A stretch of 39,782 nt of DNA. Origin: Sulfurovum sp. (GTDB taxonomy: Bacteria > Campylobacterota > Campylobacteria > Campylobacterales > Sulfurovaceae). Location of the stretch: the NCBI GenBank assembly GCA_026990595.1, contig JALXCZ010000047.1:1-39782 (forward strand), written 5' to 3'. Shown here one piece after another: positions 32,401 to 39,782 of the stretch. The notes beneath the pieces were generated by a model that was not told where the DNA came from, made no database searches, and saw only the letters and a list, made by a program, of their open reading frames with translations. The position numbers were made by a program, and so were the translations under genes. Within the stretch, counting starts at the first letter, position 1. Every line of letters begins with the position of its first letter.

Positions 32401-33323
32401 CTCTTTCTTCTTTTAATTTGTAATCTTTCCCTCACAGAGATATAGGTTCTTTTCTTTTTTTCTAAAACTACTTTACGCTTTTTTAACAGCTTTATATGAT
32501 AATTTGGTACAAGTTCTCGTACTTCTTGTAAACGTTTCCAGGCAGAAACTCTCTCATACCCTATAAAAGTATAAATACTCTTTTTGATCCTTCGTACCAA
32601 ATATTTGAAAAAACGTCTCACAGGGAGATGAAACACTTTTTCCAAATACACCTCTATCCATATAAATAGATCCATCAAAAAAGCATAGATCTTAACTAAA
32701 TATTTTTTCAAAAAAGGTATATTTTCCATCCACTCTAAGATCCATGAAAAGAGTAATACTTCTACAAGCGGTGCGATCCAGCTTCCCCAGAGAAAATCCG
32801 TAAAAAAATAAACTACACCTGTCGTTACTTTAAGAAAAATCGCTAAAAGCAGACTCCAGAACCTTGCAATAAAGACTTTCATAACAAGCATTCCACCCAT
32901 GAGTTTACCTATAAACCCCAACGAACCTAAAAACGTAATACCGGTAATTAACTGTTTTGCCAGAGGAAAGGTAGCGAAATTTTTTTTAATATAGGCAACA
33001 AGTCGTTTTATATCATCACTGATAGGATCAAAAAAATGTATTTTTAGATTTTTACTGATCACTTTTTCTATAAGATAACGTTTACTTAAGCCCGTAGCAC
33101 CGATAAATGTCATTTTTTTTAGAAAAAGGGTGAAGATAAATTTCCCTTTAACCAAAAAAAATGTACTCAGTATCATAATAATATGTTTTTTTGCAAAAAA
33201 AAGCATACGCAACAATAATGCGATCAAAAAAGTACGACTCTGCTCTATAGAAAAAAGTATAACAAGTAACACAATGATCGGTAGCAATACCCACCATATT
33301 TTTTTGTCAAACACTTTATGCAT
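32397..33323 (-). CDS. Polytopic membrane protein of unknown function, aromatic- and lysine-rich
   Basis: A 308-residue protein with hydrophobic helices at about 10-27, 31-50, 53-70, 129-150 and 155-215, many Phe and Trp residues, and a very basic C-terminal region (VRRIKKSIYTFIG, then KLLKKRKVVLEKKKRTY and RERLQIKRRKS). I recognise no family. It follows directly (1-nt gap) after a second membrane protein of similar style. The basic tail should face the cytosol and could bind nucleic acid, ribosomes or lipid head groups; this is only inference. Confidence 0.75.
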   Translation of the reverse strand: MHKVFDKKIWWVLLPIIVLLVILFSIEQSRTFLIALLLRMLFFAKKHIIMILSTFFLVKGKFIFTLFLKKMTFIGATGLSKRYLIEKVISKNLKIHFFDPISDDIKRLVAYIKKNFATFPLAKQLITGITFLGSLGFIGKLMGGMLVMKVFIARFWSLLLAIFLKVTTGVVYFFTDFLWGSWIAPLVEVLLFSWILEWMENIPFLKKYLVKIYAFLMDLFIWIEVYLEKVFHLPVRRFFKYLVRRIKKSIYTFIGYERVSAWKRLQEVRELVPNYHIKLLKKRKVVLEKKKRTYISVRERLQIKRRKS

Positions 33324-33324
33324 A

Positions 33325-33900
33325 TTATTTATCCAAAGAGTCTTTAAGATGTCTGTAATACTTTTTCAATTTTTTCACAAGAGGACTCTCCTCTTTGAAA
33401 TATCTCTCTTTTACCTTATTCCTAAATCGTTTTAAAGTCTCTTTGAGCTTTTCAAGACGCACCATGGTGTCTTTATATATCTGAAGTGATTTAAGCCAAT
33501 CTATTCCCTGCATGATACGCTCATAGATCCACTTAAACCATCCAAACTGCATAAGCTTCTCTTCTGTAGCCCTAAATAACCAAAATGTAAATGCTGCTAT
33601 AGGTATCTTCATAAGATACAAAGAAAGTCCCATAATAACTCTGCCACTTAAAAAGAGCATACCTGCATAAATACCGAAAGTCTCTACTACAGCAAGTAAT
33701 ACTACAAAAAATACAAGGATTACAAAAGGATTTACACGTTGCAGTTTTACTTCTATTTTTTGCAATATTTTAAGGGAATGCACTGCATCATAAATAGGTT
33801 TGGCGATGCCCTCCCATATTAACTCTTCAAAAATAATAAAAATAAGTACAAGCAGAAGCTGGAGAAGAGAGATGATCCTATTTTTGATCTTTAATAGCAT
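33325..33900 (-). CDS. Membrane protein of unknown function, partner of the next gene
   Basis: A 191-residue protein with hydrophobic helices at about 8-28, 58-80 and 84-110 and a long basic amphipathic C-terminal part (LEKLKETLKRFRNKVKERYF, KKLKKYYRHLKDSLDK). I recognise no family. EELIWEGIAKPIYDAVHSLKIL after the first helix and the FGWFKWIYERIMQGIDWL segment stand out. It shares style with the 308-residue protein that follows after 1 nt: tryptophan-rich membrane part, basic tail. The ATG at 33900 has AAGGAT about 5 nt upstream, and 280 nt without a gene lie before it. Confidence 0.72.
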   Translation of the reverse strand: MLLKIKNRIISLLQLLLVLIFIIFEELIWEGIAKPIYDAVHSLKILQKIEVKLQRVNPFVILVFFVVLLAVVETFGIYAGMLFLSGRVIMGLSLYLMKIPIAAFTFWLFRATEEKLMQFGWFKWIYERIMQGIDWLKSLQIYKDTMVRLEKLKETLKRFRNKVKERYFKEESPLVKKLKKYYRHLKDSLDK

Positions 33901-34180
33901 TAAAATTTATCCTTGGTGATTTTGAAAAACATTATATCAAAAATTAATAGTAAAAATGTCAAATAAGGAAGGAGTATATGAGTACTAATTTACATTAAAA
34001 TAGATTATTTCATAATAGTTGTGCTTAGATTTGTGGGTTTGGATAAAAGAACTTACAATATTTCAAAAAATAAAGATTTCTTTTTGATTTTACGTAGATT
34101 TGTAGGTTATGAAGAACCAACCTACAAATAGTAAGTAGCTGAACAATTCCCACAAAGATACGGGAAGGCAGAAAGAAAAA
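33901..34180. other. Gene-free stretch after rplS with repeats
   Basis: 280 nt without a credible gene. TAGATTTGTGGGTT (34026-34039) and TAGATTTGTAGGTT (34095-34108) are direct repeats differing at one base, and AACCTACAAAT (34119-34129) is an inverted copy that pairs with the second. The promoter of the 191-residue membrane-protein gene should lie in its AT-rich left part. Confidence 0.55.
34098..34129 (-). terminator. Hairpin downstream of rplS
   Basis: ATTTGTAGGTT pairs perfectly (11 bp) with AACCTACAAAT around a 10-nt loop, about 50 nt after the rplS stop. A smaller stem TTCCC/GGGAA (34147-34166) precedes it on the transcript. No strong uridine tract follows. It is a likely 3' end of the ffh-rplS operon. 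Confidence 0.5.
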
Positions 34181-34540
34181 TTATTTTCTGCGGAGTTCTT
34201 TGATACGTGCTGCCTTACCTTTGAGTTCTCTAAGATAGAATAATTTAGCACGTCTAACTCTACCTTTTCTAACGACTTCAATACTTTCGATACTGTCAGA
34301 GTAAAGCGGGAAGATTCTTTCAACACCAACAGAGTTGGCACCGATCTTTCTTACCATAAAAGTACGTCCTGTACCTTGACCTCTGATCGCAATACAAAGC
34401 CCCTCAAAGTTCTGTACTCTCTCTTTAGAACCTTCTTTAATTCTAACGGCTACTCTTAAAGTATCACCCGCTCTAAATTCAGGAACATTTCTGTTTTCCA
34501 ATTGCGCTTGCTCAAAGCTTTCAATGTATTTATTTCTCAT
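34181..34540 (-). CDS. rplS: 50S ribosomal protein L19
   Basis: L19 lies at the 30S-50S interface. The 119 residues show [26 protein letters not shown], given in part, then the signature [43 protein letters not shown], typical in full length and order. It overlaps trmD by 11 nt and is the last gene of the ffh-rpsP-KH-rimM-trmD-rplS operon. Confidence 0.98.
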   Translation of the reverse strand: MRNKYIESFEQAQLENRNVPEFRAGDTLRVAVRIKEGSKERVQNFEGLCIAIRGQGTGRTFMVRKIGANSVGVERIFPLYSDSIESIEVVRKGRVRRAKLFYLRELKGKAARIKELRRK

Positions 34541-35225
34541 GTGTTATACCTTTTTTGTATAAGTCTGGGCGGAAATACTTTGTTTTACACAAAGCAAGCC
34601 CTCTTTTTAAGTCCGTGATTTTACTATGATTACCCTTTAAAAACTCTGAAACGACTTCATTGTTTTCATAATTTACAGGTTTTGTAAATGAAGGGGCTTC
34701 CAGAAGTGATTCTTCAAAACTTTCTATACTTAACGAATCACTGTTACCAAGGACTTCATCCACATTCCTGCTAATAGCATCACAGACCACCATACTTGCC
34801 AGCTCTCCACCGGTCAAAATAAAATCCCCAATAGAGAAAAGTTCATCTGCCAGTGCTTCTATGACTCTTTCATCTATACCTTCATAGCGTCCGGAAACAA
34901 GAACAATATGCTCTTTTTTTGCCAAACGTTTTGCATCATTTTGTGTAAATCTTTTTGCTACAGGTGTAACAAAAACAATGTGAGCATCAGGAGACTCTTT
35001 TTTTATTACATTCAATGTATCTATCAGGGGCTGCGGAGTCATTAACATCCCTGCCCCACCACCTATCATCGGTGCATCTACACGATTATGTTTATCCGTT
35101 GTAAGATCACGCGGATTAAAAAAATCTATAAAGATCTTTTTATCCTCAATCGCACGTTTTAAGATACTTTCTGAGAAATACCCTTTAATAAGGTTGGGGA
35201 AAAGTGTCACAAAAGAAAAATGCAT
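34530..35225 (-). CDS. trmD: tRNA (guanine-N1-)-methyltransferase
   Basis: Methylates G37 of tRNAs to prevent frameshifting. The 231 residues have [13 protein letters not shown] at the start, [32 protein letters not shown] and the trefoil-knot SAM site [15 protein letters not shown]. The ATG at 35225 overlaps the rimM stop by one base (TGATG); a TTG directly before it is not needed. All family motifs are intact. Confidence 0.97.
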   Translation of the reverse strand: MHFSFVTLFPNLIKGYFSESILKRAIEDKKIFIDFFNPRDLTTDKHNRVDAPMIGGGAGMLMTPQPLIDTLNVIKKESPDAHIVFVTPVAKRFTQNDAKRLAKKEHIVLVSGRYEGIDERVIEALADELFSIGDFILTGGELASMVVCDAISRNVDEVLGNSDSLSIESFEESLLEAPSFTKPVNYENNEVVSEFLKGNHSKITDLKRGLALCKTKYFRPDLYKKGITHEK

Positions 35226-35752
35226 CAACTTGCCTCAAGTATATCTTTGGCATCTTGTGTGTAGACTACTTTATCTTCTGTATCTGCCTTGATCACATAA
35301 CGCTTGATATAAGGTAAGAGAAAATGTTTAGGCATCCCTGCTTCTATCAGTGCAGGATCAGTTTTTATGGAAAGATAATCTGTATCAAGCATACGCTGTA
35401 TATCTTCAATCACACCCAGTACCTCATCCCCCTGTTTTACGGTAGAACCGATAATATCGAACCAAAAATGCTCTCCTTCCCGAAGATCACAATTCTCTTT
35501 TGTCTGTGCCATTGTCGAAAAGATTTTAGCATTTGTCAGTTTTTTTGCAGCATCAATACTTTCATAGCCCTGAAAACGGATTGTACCGCGTTTAAAATTT
35601 ATATCGGAAATCGTAAGATCACCTCGATTACTCTTGTAGGTATGCCCTACCTTGAATTGTTCCGGAAAATCTGTATGGAGGTGGAATTTAAGGTCGCCCC
35701 AGAGTCCAATTGTTCGCCCGATCTGAGCGATGAAAAATTGTTCTTGGGACAT
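35225..35752 (-). CDS. rimM: Ribosome maturation factor RimM
   Basis: Helps mature the 30S head around S19. The 175 residues start IAQIGRTIGLWGDLKFHLHTDFPEQF (N-terminal barrel, shown in part) and have the PRC-barrel part VLGVIEDIQRMLDTDYLSIK with HFLLPYIKRYV at the C-terminal side. It lies 4 nt after the KH-domain gene and is coupled to trmD. The family is recognised by domain order and the conserved neighbours. Confidence 0.94.
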   Translation of the reverse strand: MSQEQFFIAQIGRTIGLWGDLKFHLHTDFPEQFKVGHTYKSNRGDLTISDINFKRGTIRFQGYESIDAAKKLTNAKIFSTMAQTKENCDLREGEHFWFDIIGSTVKQGDEVLGVIEDIQRMLDTDYLSIKTDPALIEAGMPKHFLLPYIKRYVIKADTEDKVVYTQDAKDILEAS

Positions 35753-35756
35753 AGTC

Positions 35757-35999
35757 TTAGTCTGCAGGCTTTACATTAACACGGTAATTTTTACCGCCTT
35801 TTGCCTTACAGCCTGAGATAACTGTTTTTATGGAGTTTATCATGCGTCCCTGTTTACCAATGAGCTTACCTATATCTTCACTATTCGCAAAGATTGTGAT
35901 CTCATCGAAATTCTCATCCATCTCTTTTATCTCTATAGAAATATCTTCAGGATGCTCGACTAAAAGCTGAGTATAAGAACGAAGGAATGCATCTACCAT
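35757..35999 (-). CDS. khpA: KH-domain RNA-binding protein KhpA
   Basis: An 80-residue single KH domain protein with the nucleic-acid-binding loop LIGKQGRMINSIKTVI (GKQG) at about residues 46-61. In other bacteria KhpA works with KhpB in RNA binding and cell growth. It has the normal place between rpsP (6 nt upstream) and rimM (4 nt downstream). Confidence 0.93.
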   Translation of the reverse strand: MVDAFLRSYTQLLVEHPEDISIEIKEMDENFDEITIFANSEDIGKLIGKQGRMINSIKTVISGCKAKGGKNYRVNVKPAD

Positions 36000-36005
36000 T
36001 AGAGA

Positions 36006-36233
36006 TTATTTACCTGCAAGTCTTTTTACAGTTGGGCTCATTTGTGCACCAACGCTTAACCAGTAGTTCAATCTTTCTTCATCGAGTGTAAGATCTTTAT
36101 TTGCAGATACCGGGTTATAGTGACCGATCGCTTCGATCCAACCACCATCTCTTCTTTTTCTACTGTCTGTCACTACGATTCTGTAAAATGGCTTCTTTTT
36201 TCTACCCATTCTTGTCATTCTGATCATTGTCAT
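36006..36233 (-). CDS. rpsP: 30S ribosomal protein S16
   Basis: The 75 residues [20 protein letters not shown], with [19 protein letters not shown] and the [18 protein letters not shown] end, are standard S16. AAAGGACACAAT precedes the ATG at 36233; an in-frame ATG two codons later (MIRMTR) is closer to the usual family start, so the first two residues are uncertain. It follows a 166-nt gap with its own promoter-like element. Confidence 0.97.
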   Translation of the reverse strand: MTMIRMTRMGRKKKPFYRIVVTDSRKRRDGGWIEAIGHYNPVSANKDLTLDEERLNYWLSVGAQMSPTVKRLAGK

Positions 36234-36354
36234 ATTGTGTCCTTTTAAATGTTATCTTTGCATGATAGATCACTTTGAGGTATAAAGTATCTAACTATCA
36301 AGTCCTGACAACTGCTTTTTAATGACTAAAACACTCATCAAGGCTTAACGGAAC

Positions 36355-36367
36355 GCGATTTTACCAT
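36355..36367 (-). promoter_or_regulatory. Predicted promoter for rpsP and downstream genes
   Basis: TGGTAAAATCGCG (36367-36355) has an extended -10 (TGGTAAAAT). It would give a leader of about 115 nt before rpsP, long enough for regulation by structure. The same GGTAAAATCnCG string lies before ffh. Confidence 0.45.
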
Positions 36368-36399
36368 AATAAGTATAAAAATTTTATTAAATATAAATG

Positions 36400-37758
36400 T
36401 TAACGAGGCATACCAGGGAAACCACCACCGCCCTGCATCTGTTTCATCATATCCTGCATCTGTTTCATCCCGCCTTTTCCTGACATCTTCTTTGCCATCT
36501 TTGCAGCATTCTTAAACTGTTTAAGCACACGGTTGACCTTTGCCTGATCAAGTCCGGCACCTGTAGCCAAACGTCTTTTACGCGTATTGTTCAGAAGATC
36601 AGGATTTTCTCTCTCTTTGGGTGTCATCGAAGAGACCATTGCCTTGATCATCTTGATCTCATCAGAGTTTTCCAGATCCATATCACCAATCTGTTTTGCC
36701 ATATTACCCATACCAGGTATCATTCCCATGATGGATTTCATGCTTCCCAGTTTTTTCATCTGCTCCATTTGACCCAGGAAGTCATTAAAATTGAATTGAC
36801 CCTTTTTAATCTTTTGGGTCATACGTTTTGCCTCTTTAGGATCAATGGCAGCAGCAGCTTTTTCTGCAAGGGATTCCACATCCCCTGCCCCCATCAGACG
36901 ACTGACAATACGGTCTGCAATGAACTGCTCCAAATCAGGCATTTTCTCACCCGCACCAATGAAGCGAAGAGGCACACCTACCTGTTGTGTAAGACCAAGT
37001 GCTACCCCACCCTTGGAGTCACCATCAAACTTGGTCAAGATCACACCGCTTATACCGATCTTTTCTTTAAAGGTCTGTGCTGTTCTGACAGCATCCTGAC
37101 CTGTCATGGCATCAGCTACATAGAAGAGTTCATCAGGGTTGGCTACTTTTTTTACCTCAGCCAACTCACCCATCAGCTCATCATCAATTGCCAAACGACC
37201 TGCAGTATCTATCAGTACTACATCATAAAGCTCTTTTTGGGCCTTTTCAAGCCCCTGTTTAACGATCTGTGTCGGTGTTGTATTCTCATCTGCTACCAGT
37301 TCTACTTCTATTTGGGAAGTGATCTGTCTAAGCTGTTCAACCGCTGCAAGTCGTTGAAGGTCAGCTGCGATTACAAGGACTTTTTTCTTCTTTTGCTCTT
37401 TAAGGAAATATGCCAATTTCCCTGTGGTTGTTGTTTTACCTGAGCCCTGAAGACCGATCATCAGTACCACAGTCGGTGGTTTGGATGCAAAGGTGAATCC
37501 TTTTGGTGCACCTTCTATCGTAAGAATATCTGTAAGTTTATTTTGAAGAGCAAGAAGAAAATTATCTTTACCTACACCATTCTTTTTTGTTTCAATTTCA
37601 ACAGTTGAAATAAGATCTTTAACAACTTTATGATGCACATCAGCCTTAAGAAGTGACTTTTTAAGTTCTGTTGTTGCTTTTTTGAGCGCCTTATCATCAT
37701 CATGGAAACGAATCTTTCCAATGGCATTTTTAAAACTGTCAGTTAACGTATCAAACAT
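36400..37758 (-). CDS. ffh: Signal recognition particle protein Ffh
   Basis: The SRP GTPase that brings membrane proteins to SecYEG. The 452 residues show an N-terminal helical bundle, G1 LQGSGKTTTTGKLA (about 104-117), DLQRLAAVEQL, G3 DTAGRLAIDDELM, G4 TKFDGDSKGG, and the methionine-rich M domain that binds 4.5S RNA and signal peptides, ending MKQMQDMMKQMQ and GGGGFPGMPR. Length is normal. It leads the translation operon; a promoter-like element lies 30 nt upstream. The 4.5S RNA gene itself was not found in the window. Confidence 0.98.
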   Translation of the reverse strand: MFDTLTDSFKNAIGKIRFHDDDKALKKATTELKKSLLKADVHHKVVKDLISTVEIETKKNGVGKDNFLLALQNKLTDILTIEGAPKGFTFASKPPTVVLMIGLQGSGKTTTTGKLAYFLKEQKKKKVLVIAADLQRLAAVEQLRQITSQIEVELVADENTTPTQIVKQGLEKAQKELYDVVLIDTAGRLAIDDELMGELAEVKKVANPDELFYVADAMTGQDAVRTAQTFKEKIGISGVILTKFDGDSKGGVALGLTQQVGVPLRFIGAGEKMPDLEQFIADRIVSRLMGAGDVESLAEKAAAAIDPKEAKRMTQKIKKGQFNFNDFLGQMEQMKKLGSMKSIMGMIPGMGNMAKQIGDMDLENSDEIKMIKAMVSSMTPKERENPDLLNNTRKRRLATGAGLDQAKVNRVLKQFKNAAKMAKKMSGKGGMKQMQDMMKQMQGGGGFPGMPR

Positions 37759-37780
37759 TTCTTACCCTGTTATTTTGAAT

Positions 37781-37795
37781 TACGTGATTTTACCC
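37781..37795 (-). promoter_or_regulatory. Predicted promoter for ffh
   Basis: GGGTAAAATCACGTA (37795-37781) lies 23 nt before the ffh ATG in the short gap after the outer-membrane protein gene, and matches the rpsP element at 11 of 12 positions of GGTAAAATCnCG. Confidence 0.45.
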
Positions 37796-37810
37796 TAGAT
37801 GGGCTTTAGT

Positions 37811-38728
37811 TTAGAAACTTAAACCAAACCCAAAATTAAATCCGTCAAACTTGTCACCACGTACCATATTGATATCTAACGTTACTTCTTTGATCCACTC
37901 TTTTTCTACAGGACTTGCCAAGTGAAATGTCGTTCCCAGAACAAAAAATTTATCACATCCCACTACATCATCCATATCTCCTGCCAAAAATATTTCTGAA
38001 GCATATATTTCAAGCTTCAGAGGAAGATCATATATCTTGGTAAGCTCAGGAGTGATCACCCCTGCTTTAAGTTTTGTAATGAGGGAGGTCGTATCTGAAA
38101 TCGTTGCATACTCACTGTCCACATTGGTCTTAAAGTGTCTTATCCCTGCTCTAAAATAAGGTTGATATGCATTGATCATCGGATGGTAGCCTATAGATGT
38201 AGAGAGCTCATAGGTATGATGTGTCCGGTTACTGTTTAGAATATCATCTATGGCTTTATCATCAGGGTTATTCCTATCCAATGATTGAGATGTTTTGTAG
38301 TCACCATTCACTTTAGAGTAGATATAGGCTGCCCCCATCATCATATCGGTATCAGGTAAAATATTCAACCGGACACCACCACCTACTTTAACTGCATACG
38401 TGGTCATTTTTTCTGTATCTTCTACCCCTCTGCCAAAATCAATATGCTCTTCTTCGTATTTACTGAATCCTACGCTCCCGTTTGCATAGAAATTGTAAAA
38501 ATCACTGTCACTTTTAAACTGGTAAGTAAAAGGAAGAAAGTGTGTATCAAGTGTTGTATCCGAATCATCAAACGTATAATATCCTGAACTGATGATATCT
38601 TCAGAGGTAAAGAAGAGAATACTGTTGACCCCTTCTGCATATATATTTGCCAGATCATTTTTAAAATCTGCACTGGCTGTAGAGATATAAAGTGCCGATA
38701 AAATCGGTAATAATACTAAATTTTTCAC
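37811..38728 (-). CDS. Predicted outer-membrane beta-barrel protein
   Basis: A 305-residue exported protein: signal peptide MKNLVLLPILSALYISTASA with cleavage after ASA, then alternating polar/aromatic strands (FLPFTYQFKSDSDFYNFYANGSVGF, TYAVKVGGGVRLNILPD, TYELSTSIGYHP, QPYFRAGIRHF) and a C-terminal strand ending in Phe (FDGFNFGFGLSF), the signal read by BamA. I count about 10-12 possible strands. It resembles autotransporter-like solitary barrels, but this is not firm. The start is GTG at 38728 with AAGGA upstream. Confidence 0.8.
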   Translation of the reverse strand: MKNLVLLPILSALYISTASADFKNDLANIYAEGVNSILFFTSEDIISSGYYTFDDSDTTLDTHFLPFTYQFKSDSDFYNFYANGSVGFSKYEEEHIDFGRGVEDTEKMTTYAVKVGGGVRLNILPDTDMMMGAAYIYSKVNGDYKTSQSLDRNNPDDKAIDDILNSNRTHHTYELSTSIGYHPMINAYQPYFRAGIRHFKTNVDSEYATISDTTSLITKLKAGVITPELTKIYDLPLKLEIYASEIFLAGDMDDVVGCDKFFVLGTTFHLASPVEKEWIKEVTLDINMVRGDKFDGFNFGFGLSF

Positions 38729-38952
38729 TTAATTTCCTTTTTTGTTATGATTTTCATATGACTCTAACTATAAGTTTATCATAAGCAATCATAGAACTTC
38801 ATCCTATCATCCGGTTCTACCTATGCTGTAATATATAGAGAATTGCTTACGGAAAAGGTCTTTGATCTTTCCTAAAAAGTTCTTCATACTGGGAAACTAC
38901 ATAAATTTTCAAGATAGCAGACTTTTACCCACACTAAAAATAAACCTCTTTT
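38729..38952. other. Upstream region of the outer-membrane protein gene
   Basis: 224 nt without a good gene. TAAGCAAT (38782-38789) and ATTGCTTA (38842-38849) form a perfect 8-bp inverted repeat with a 52-nt spacer, which could be paired regulator sites. A clear -10 was not found with confidence. No RNA gene was recognised. Confidence 0.35.
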
Positions 38953-39156
38953 TTATTGCACTATTCCCATTTCTCTACTATATTCTCTCACATCTTCGTT
39001 AAACTGGTCTATTTCCATCTTTAAAAACTGCTTATAATGCCCGCGTATAATGATGACCGGCATCCCCACTTTTTTCTGATAATCTAATTCATATTCTATA
39101 CTAAAAATGACAAAAAGAGAATGACATCTTTGGCTCTTTTTTTTCGATTGTGCCAA
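38953..39156 (-). CDS. Doubtful small open frame, possibly a gene remnant
   Basis: The frame is open from just after the stop of the lipoprotein gene (39237) down to 38953, about 94 codons, but has no ATG until 39063 and no clear ribosome site. The first possible start is TTG at 39156 (67 residues). The C-terminal 36 residues (MPVIIIRGHYKQFLKMEIDQ and on) look protein-like. It could be a decayed 3' end of a gene, a small real protein, or chance. Confidence 0.22.
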   Translation of the reverse strand: MAQSKKKSQRCHSLFVIFSIEYELDYQKKVGMPVIIIRGHYKQFLKMEIDQFNEDVREYSREMGIVQ

Positions 39157-39237
39157 GTTTGGATGTATGAATACTGTGTGAAAGATTGTTTTTAAAAAAA
39201 TAACAAACAGAAAAGGTACAAAACAGCACTTTTGTAG

Positions 39238-39663
39238 TTATTTGCCGAAATTCTGAAGAGCTTTTCTGTCAGAAGTTGACATGTTGTCCATGCTGTCACG
39301 TGCTGCATCTTTTGCTACTTTATCATAGCTGTTCTCTTGTTTATAACTGTCACGTATCGCTTGATCTCTTGAAGCTGCTCTTGTATTCCTTTCTATCTGC
39401 TCAAACTCAGCTTTACAGGTTCGGTATCCGTCTTTCCAGCCTTCTCTGTATTTAAGGTTTCTATTAAAAAGATTAACATTTTTTTTGAATTGGCTGAACA
39501 TATCTCCTGCAGATTTTTTACCGGTTTCACATCCGTCACCGTACCCTTGGGAGTAATTCGATCCATATCCCTGTGCCATCATGTTCTCTGCTGTACTTGC
39601 ACACCCGCTAAAAAGTATTGCTGCTGTTCCCATAGCCAGGATCATTAAAACTCTTTTTGCCAT
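39238..39663 (-). CDS. Small lipoprotein with an internal repeat
   Basis: A 141-residue exported lipoprotein: signal sequence, then lipobox LFSGC with Cys21. Two copies of a 13-residue motif follow: YSQGYGDGCETGK (37-49) and YREGWKDGYRTCK (72-84), consensus YxxG(Y/W)xDGxxTxK with one cysteine in each at different positions. The rest is charged and helical. The start at 39663 is chosen because GGAG lies 6 nt upstream; the ATG at 39675 has no site. Function is unknown; the cysteines could form a disulfide. A weak -10-like TATGCT (39699-39694) precedes it. Confidence 0.8.
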   Translation of the reverse strand: MAKRVLMILAMGTAAILFSGCASTAENMMAQGYGSNYSQGYGDGCETGKKSAGDMFSQFKKNVNLFNRNLKYREGWKDGYRTCKAEFEQIERNTRAASRDQAIRDSYKQENSYDKVAKDAARDSMDNMSTSDRKALQNFGK

Positions 39664-39782
39664 TTTCTTCTCCATTTTTTGATTTAATCGATTAGCATAA
39701 CGTATTTTCTGTAAAAAGTGAATATCATTTTTAAGTAATACTCTTTTCTATTATGATAAATACACAACAACAGTTTATTTAA
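39664..39782. other. Upstream region of the small lipoprotein gene
   Basis: AT-rich DNA to the window end, with a possible -10 TATGCTAAT for the minus-strand lipoprotein gene. No plus-strand gene start is seen. Confidence 0.35.

Noticed and set aside
36769-37443. 224-codon open frame on the plus strand
   Set aside because: It lies entirely opposite ffh, has a cysteine-rich, implausible composition and no ribosome site; it is a shadow of the real gene.

Overview
The window is chromosomal DNA of a Campylobacterota (epsilonproteobacterial) bacterium. AT-rich coding, short HisG, type III pantothenate kinase and several gene blocks known from Helicobacter and Campylobacter support this: aminotransferase-hypothetical-murC-mutS2, secF-secD-yajC divergent from lnt, uvrD-truB-(csrA)-ispE-smpB, and ffh-rpsP-KH-rimM-trmD-rplS. 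A free-living sulfur-oxidiser of the Sulfurovum/Sulfurimonas type fits better than a host-adapted genus because of ovoA, carbonic anhydrase, cysK and two small heat-shock proteins; the genus is an inference. No rRNA, tRNA, CRISPR array or insertion sequence was seen.

Layout. 1-4346 (minus): a tight run of a YfgM-like anchored protein, a BamB-like lipoprotein, a Xer-type tyrosine recombinase, a small unknown protein, coaX, hisG and a truncated methyltransferase. 4406-9684 (minus): dapC-like aminotransferase, acidic unknown protein, murC, mutS2. 9739-15310 (minus): an isolated unknown gene, then ovoA-ovoB-like lyase-dacB, an apparent ovothiol operon with a SPOR-tailed peptidoglycan peptidase. 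15346-18542 (minus): a DUF6394 membrane protein and secF-secD-yajC. 18554-23825 (plus): lnt, yidD, pyrC, beta-carbonic anhydrase, cysK, a small class IV PLP enzyme and an unknown protein, ended by a convergent LysR regulator.

24907-28612 (plus) is uvrD-truB-ispE. 28711-31819 is a block of stress-type genes (lysine-rich DUF2853 protein, two-helix membrane protein, two Hsp20 proteins, Crp-family regulator) lying between ispE and smpB, genes that are neighbours in Campylobacter. Two unknown aromatic-rich membrane proteins follow smpB. 34181-37758 (minus) is the ffh-to-rplS translation/SRP operon. The right end has a predicted outer-membrane beta-barrel, a largely empty stretch and a small lipoprotein with an internal repeat.

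Most notable: an apparent ATT start codon behind a strong Shine-Dalgarno and a 16-bp palindrome for the recombinase; the ovoA/ovoB/dacB unit; a YfgM-BamB-like pair in a phylum generally thought to lack BamB; the stress block in the uvrD-smpB locus; yajC and lnt start codons only 11 bp apart with both ribosome-binding sites in that spacer; and a shared GGTAAAATC-type promoter element in front of ffh and rpsP.
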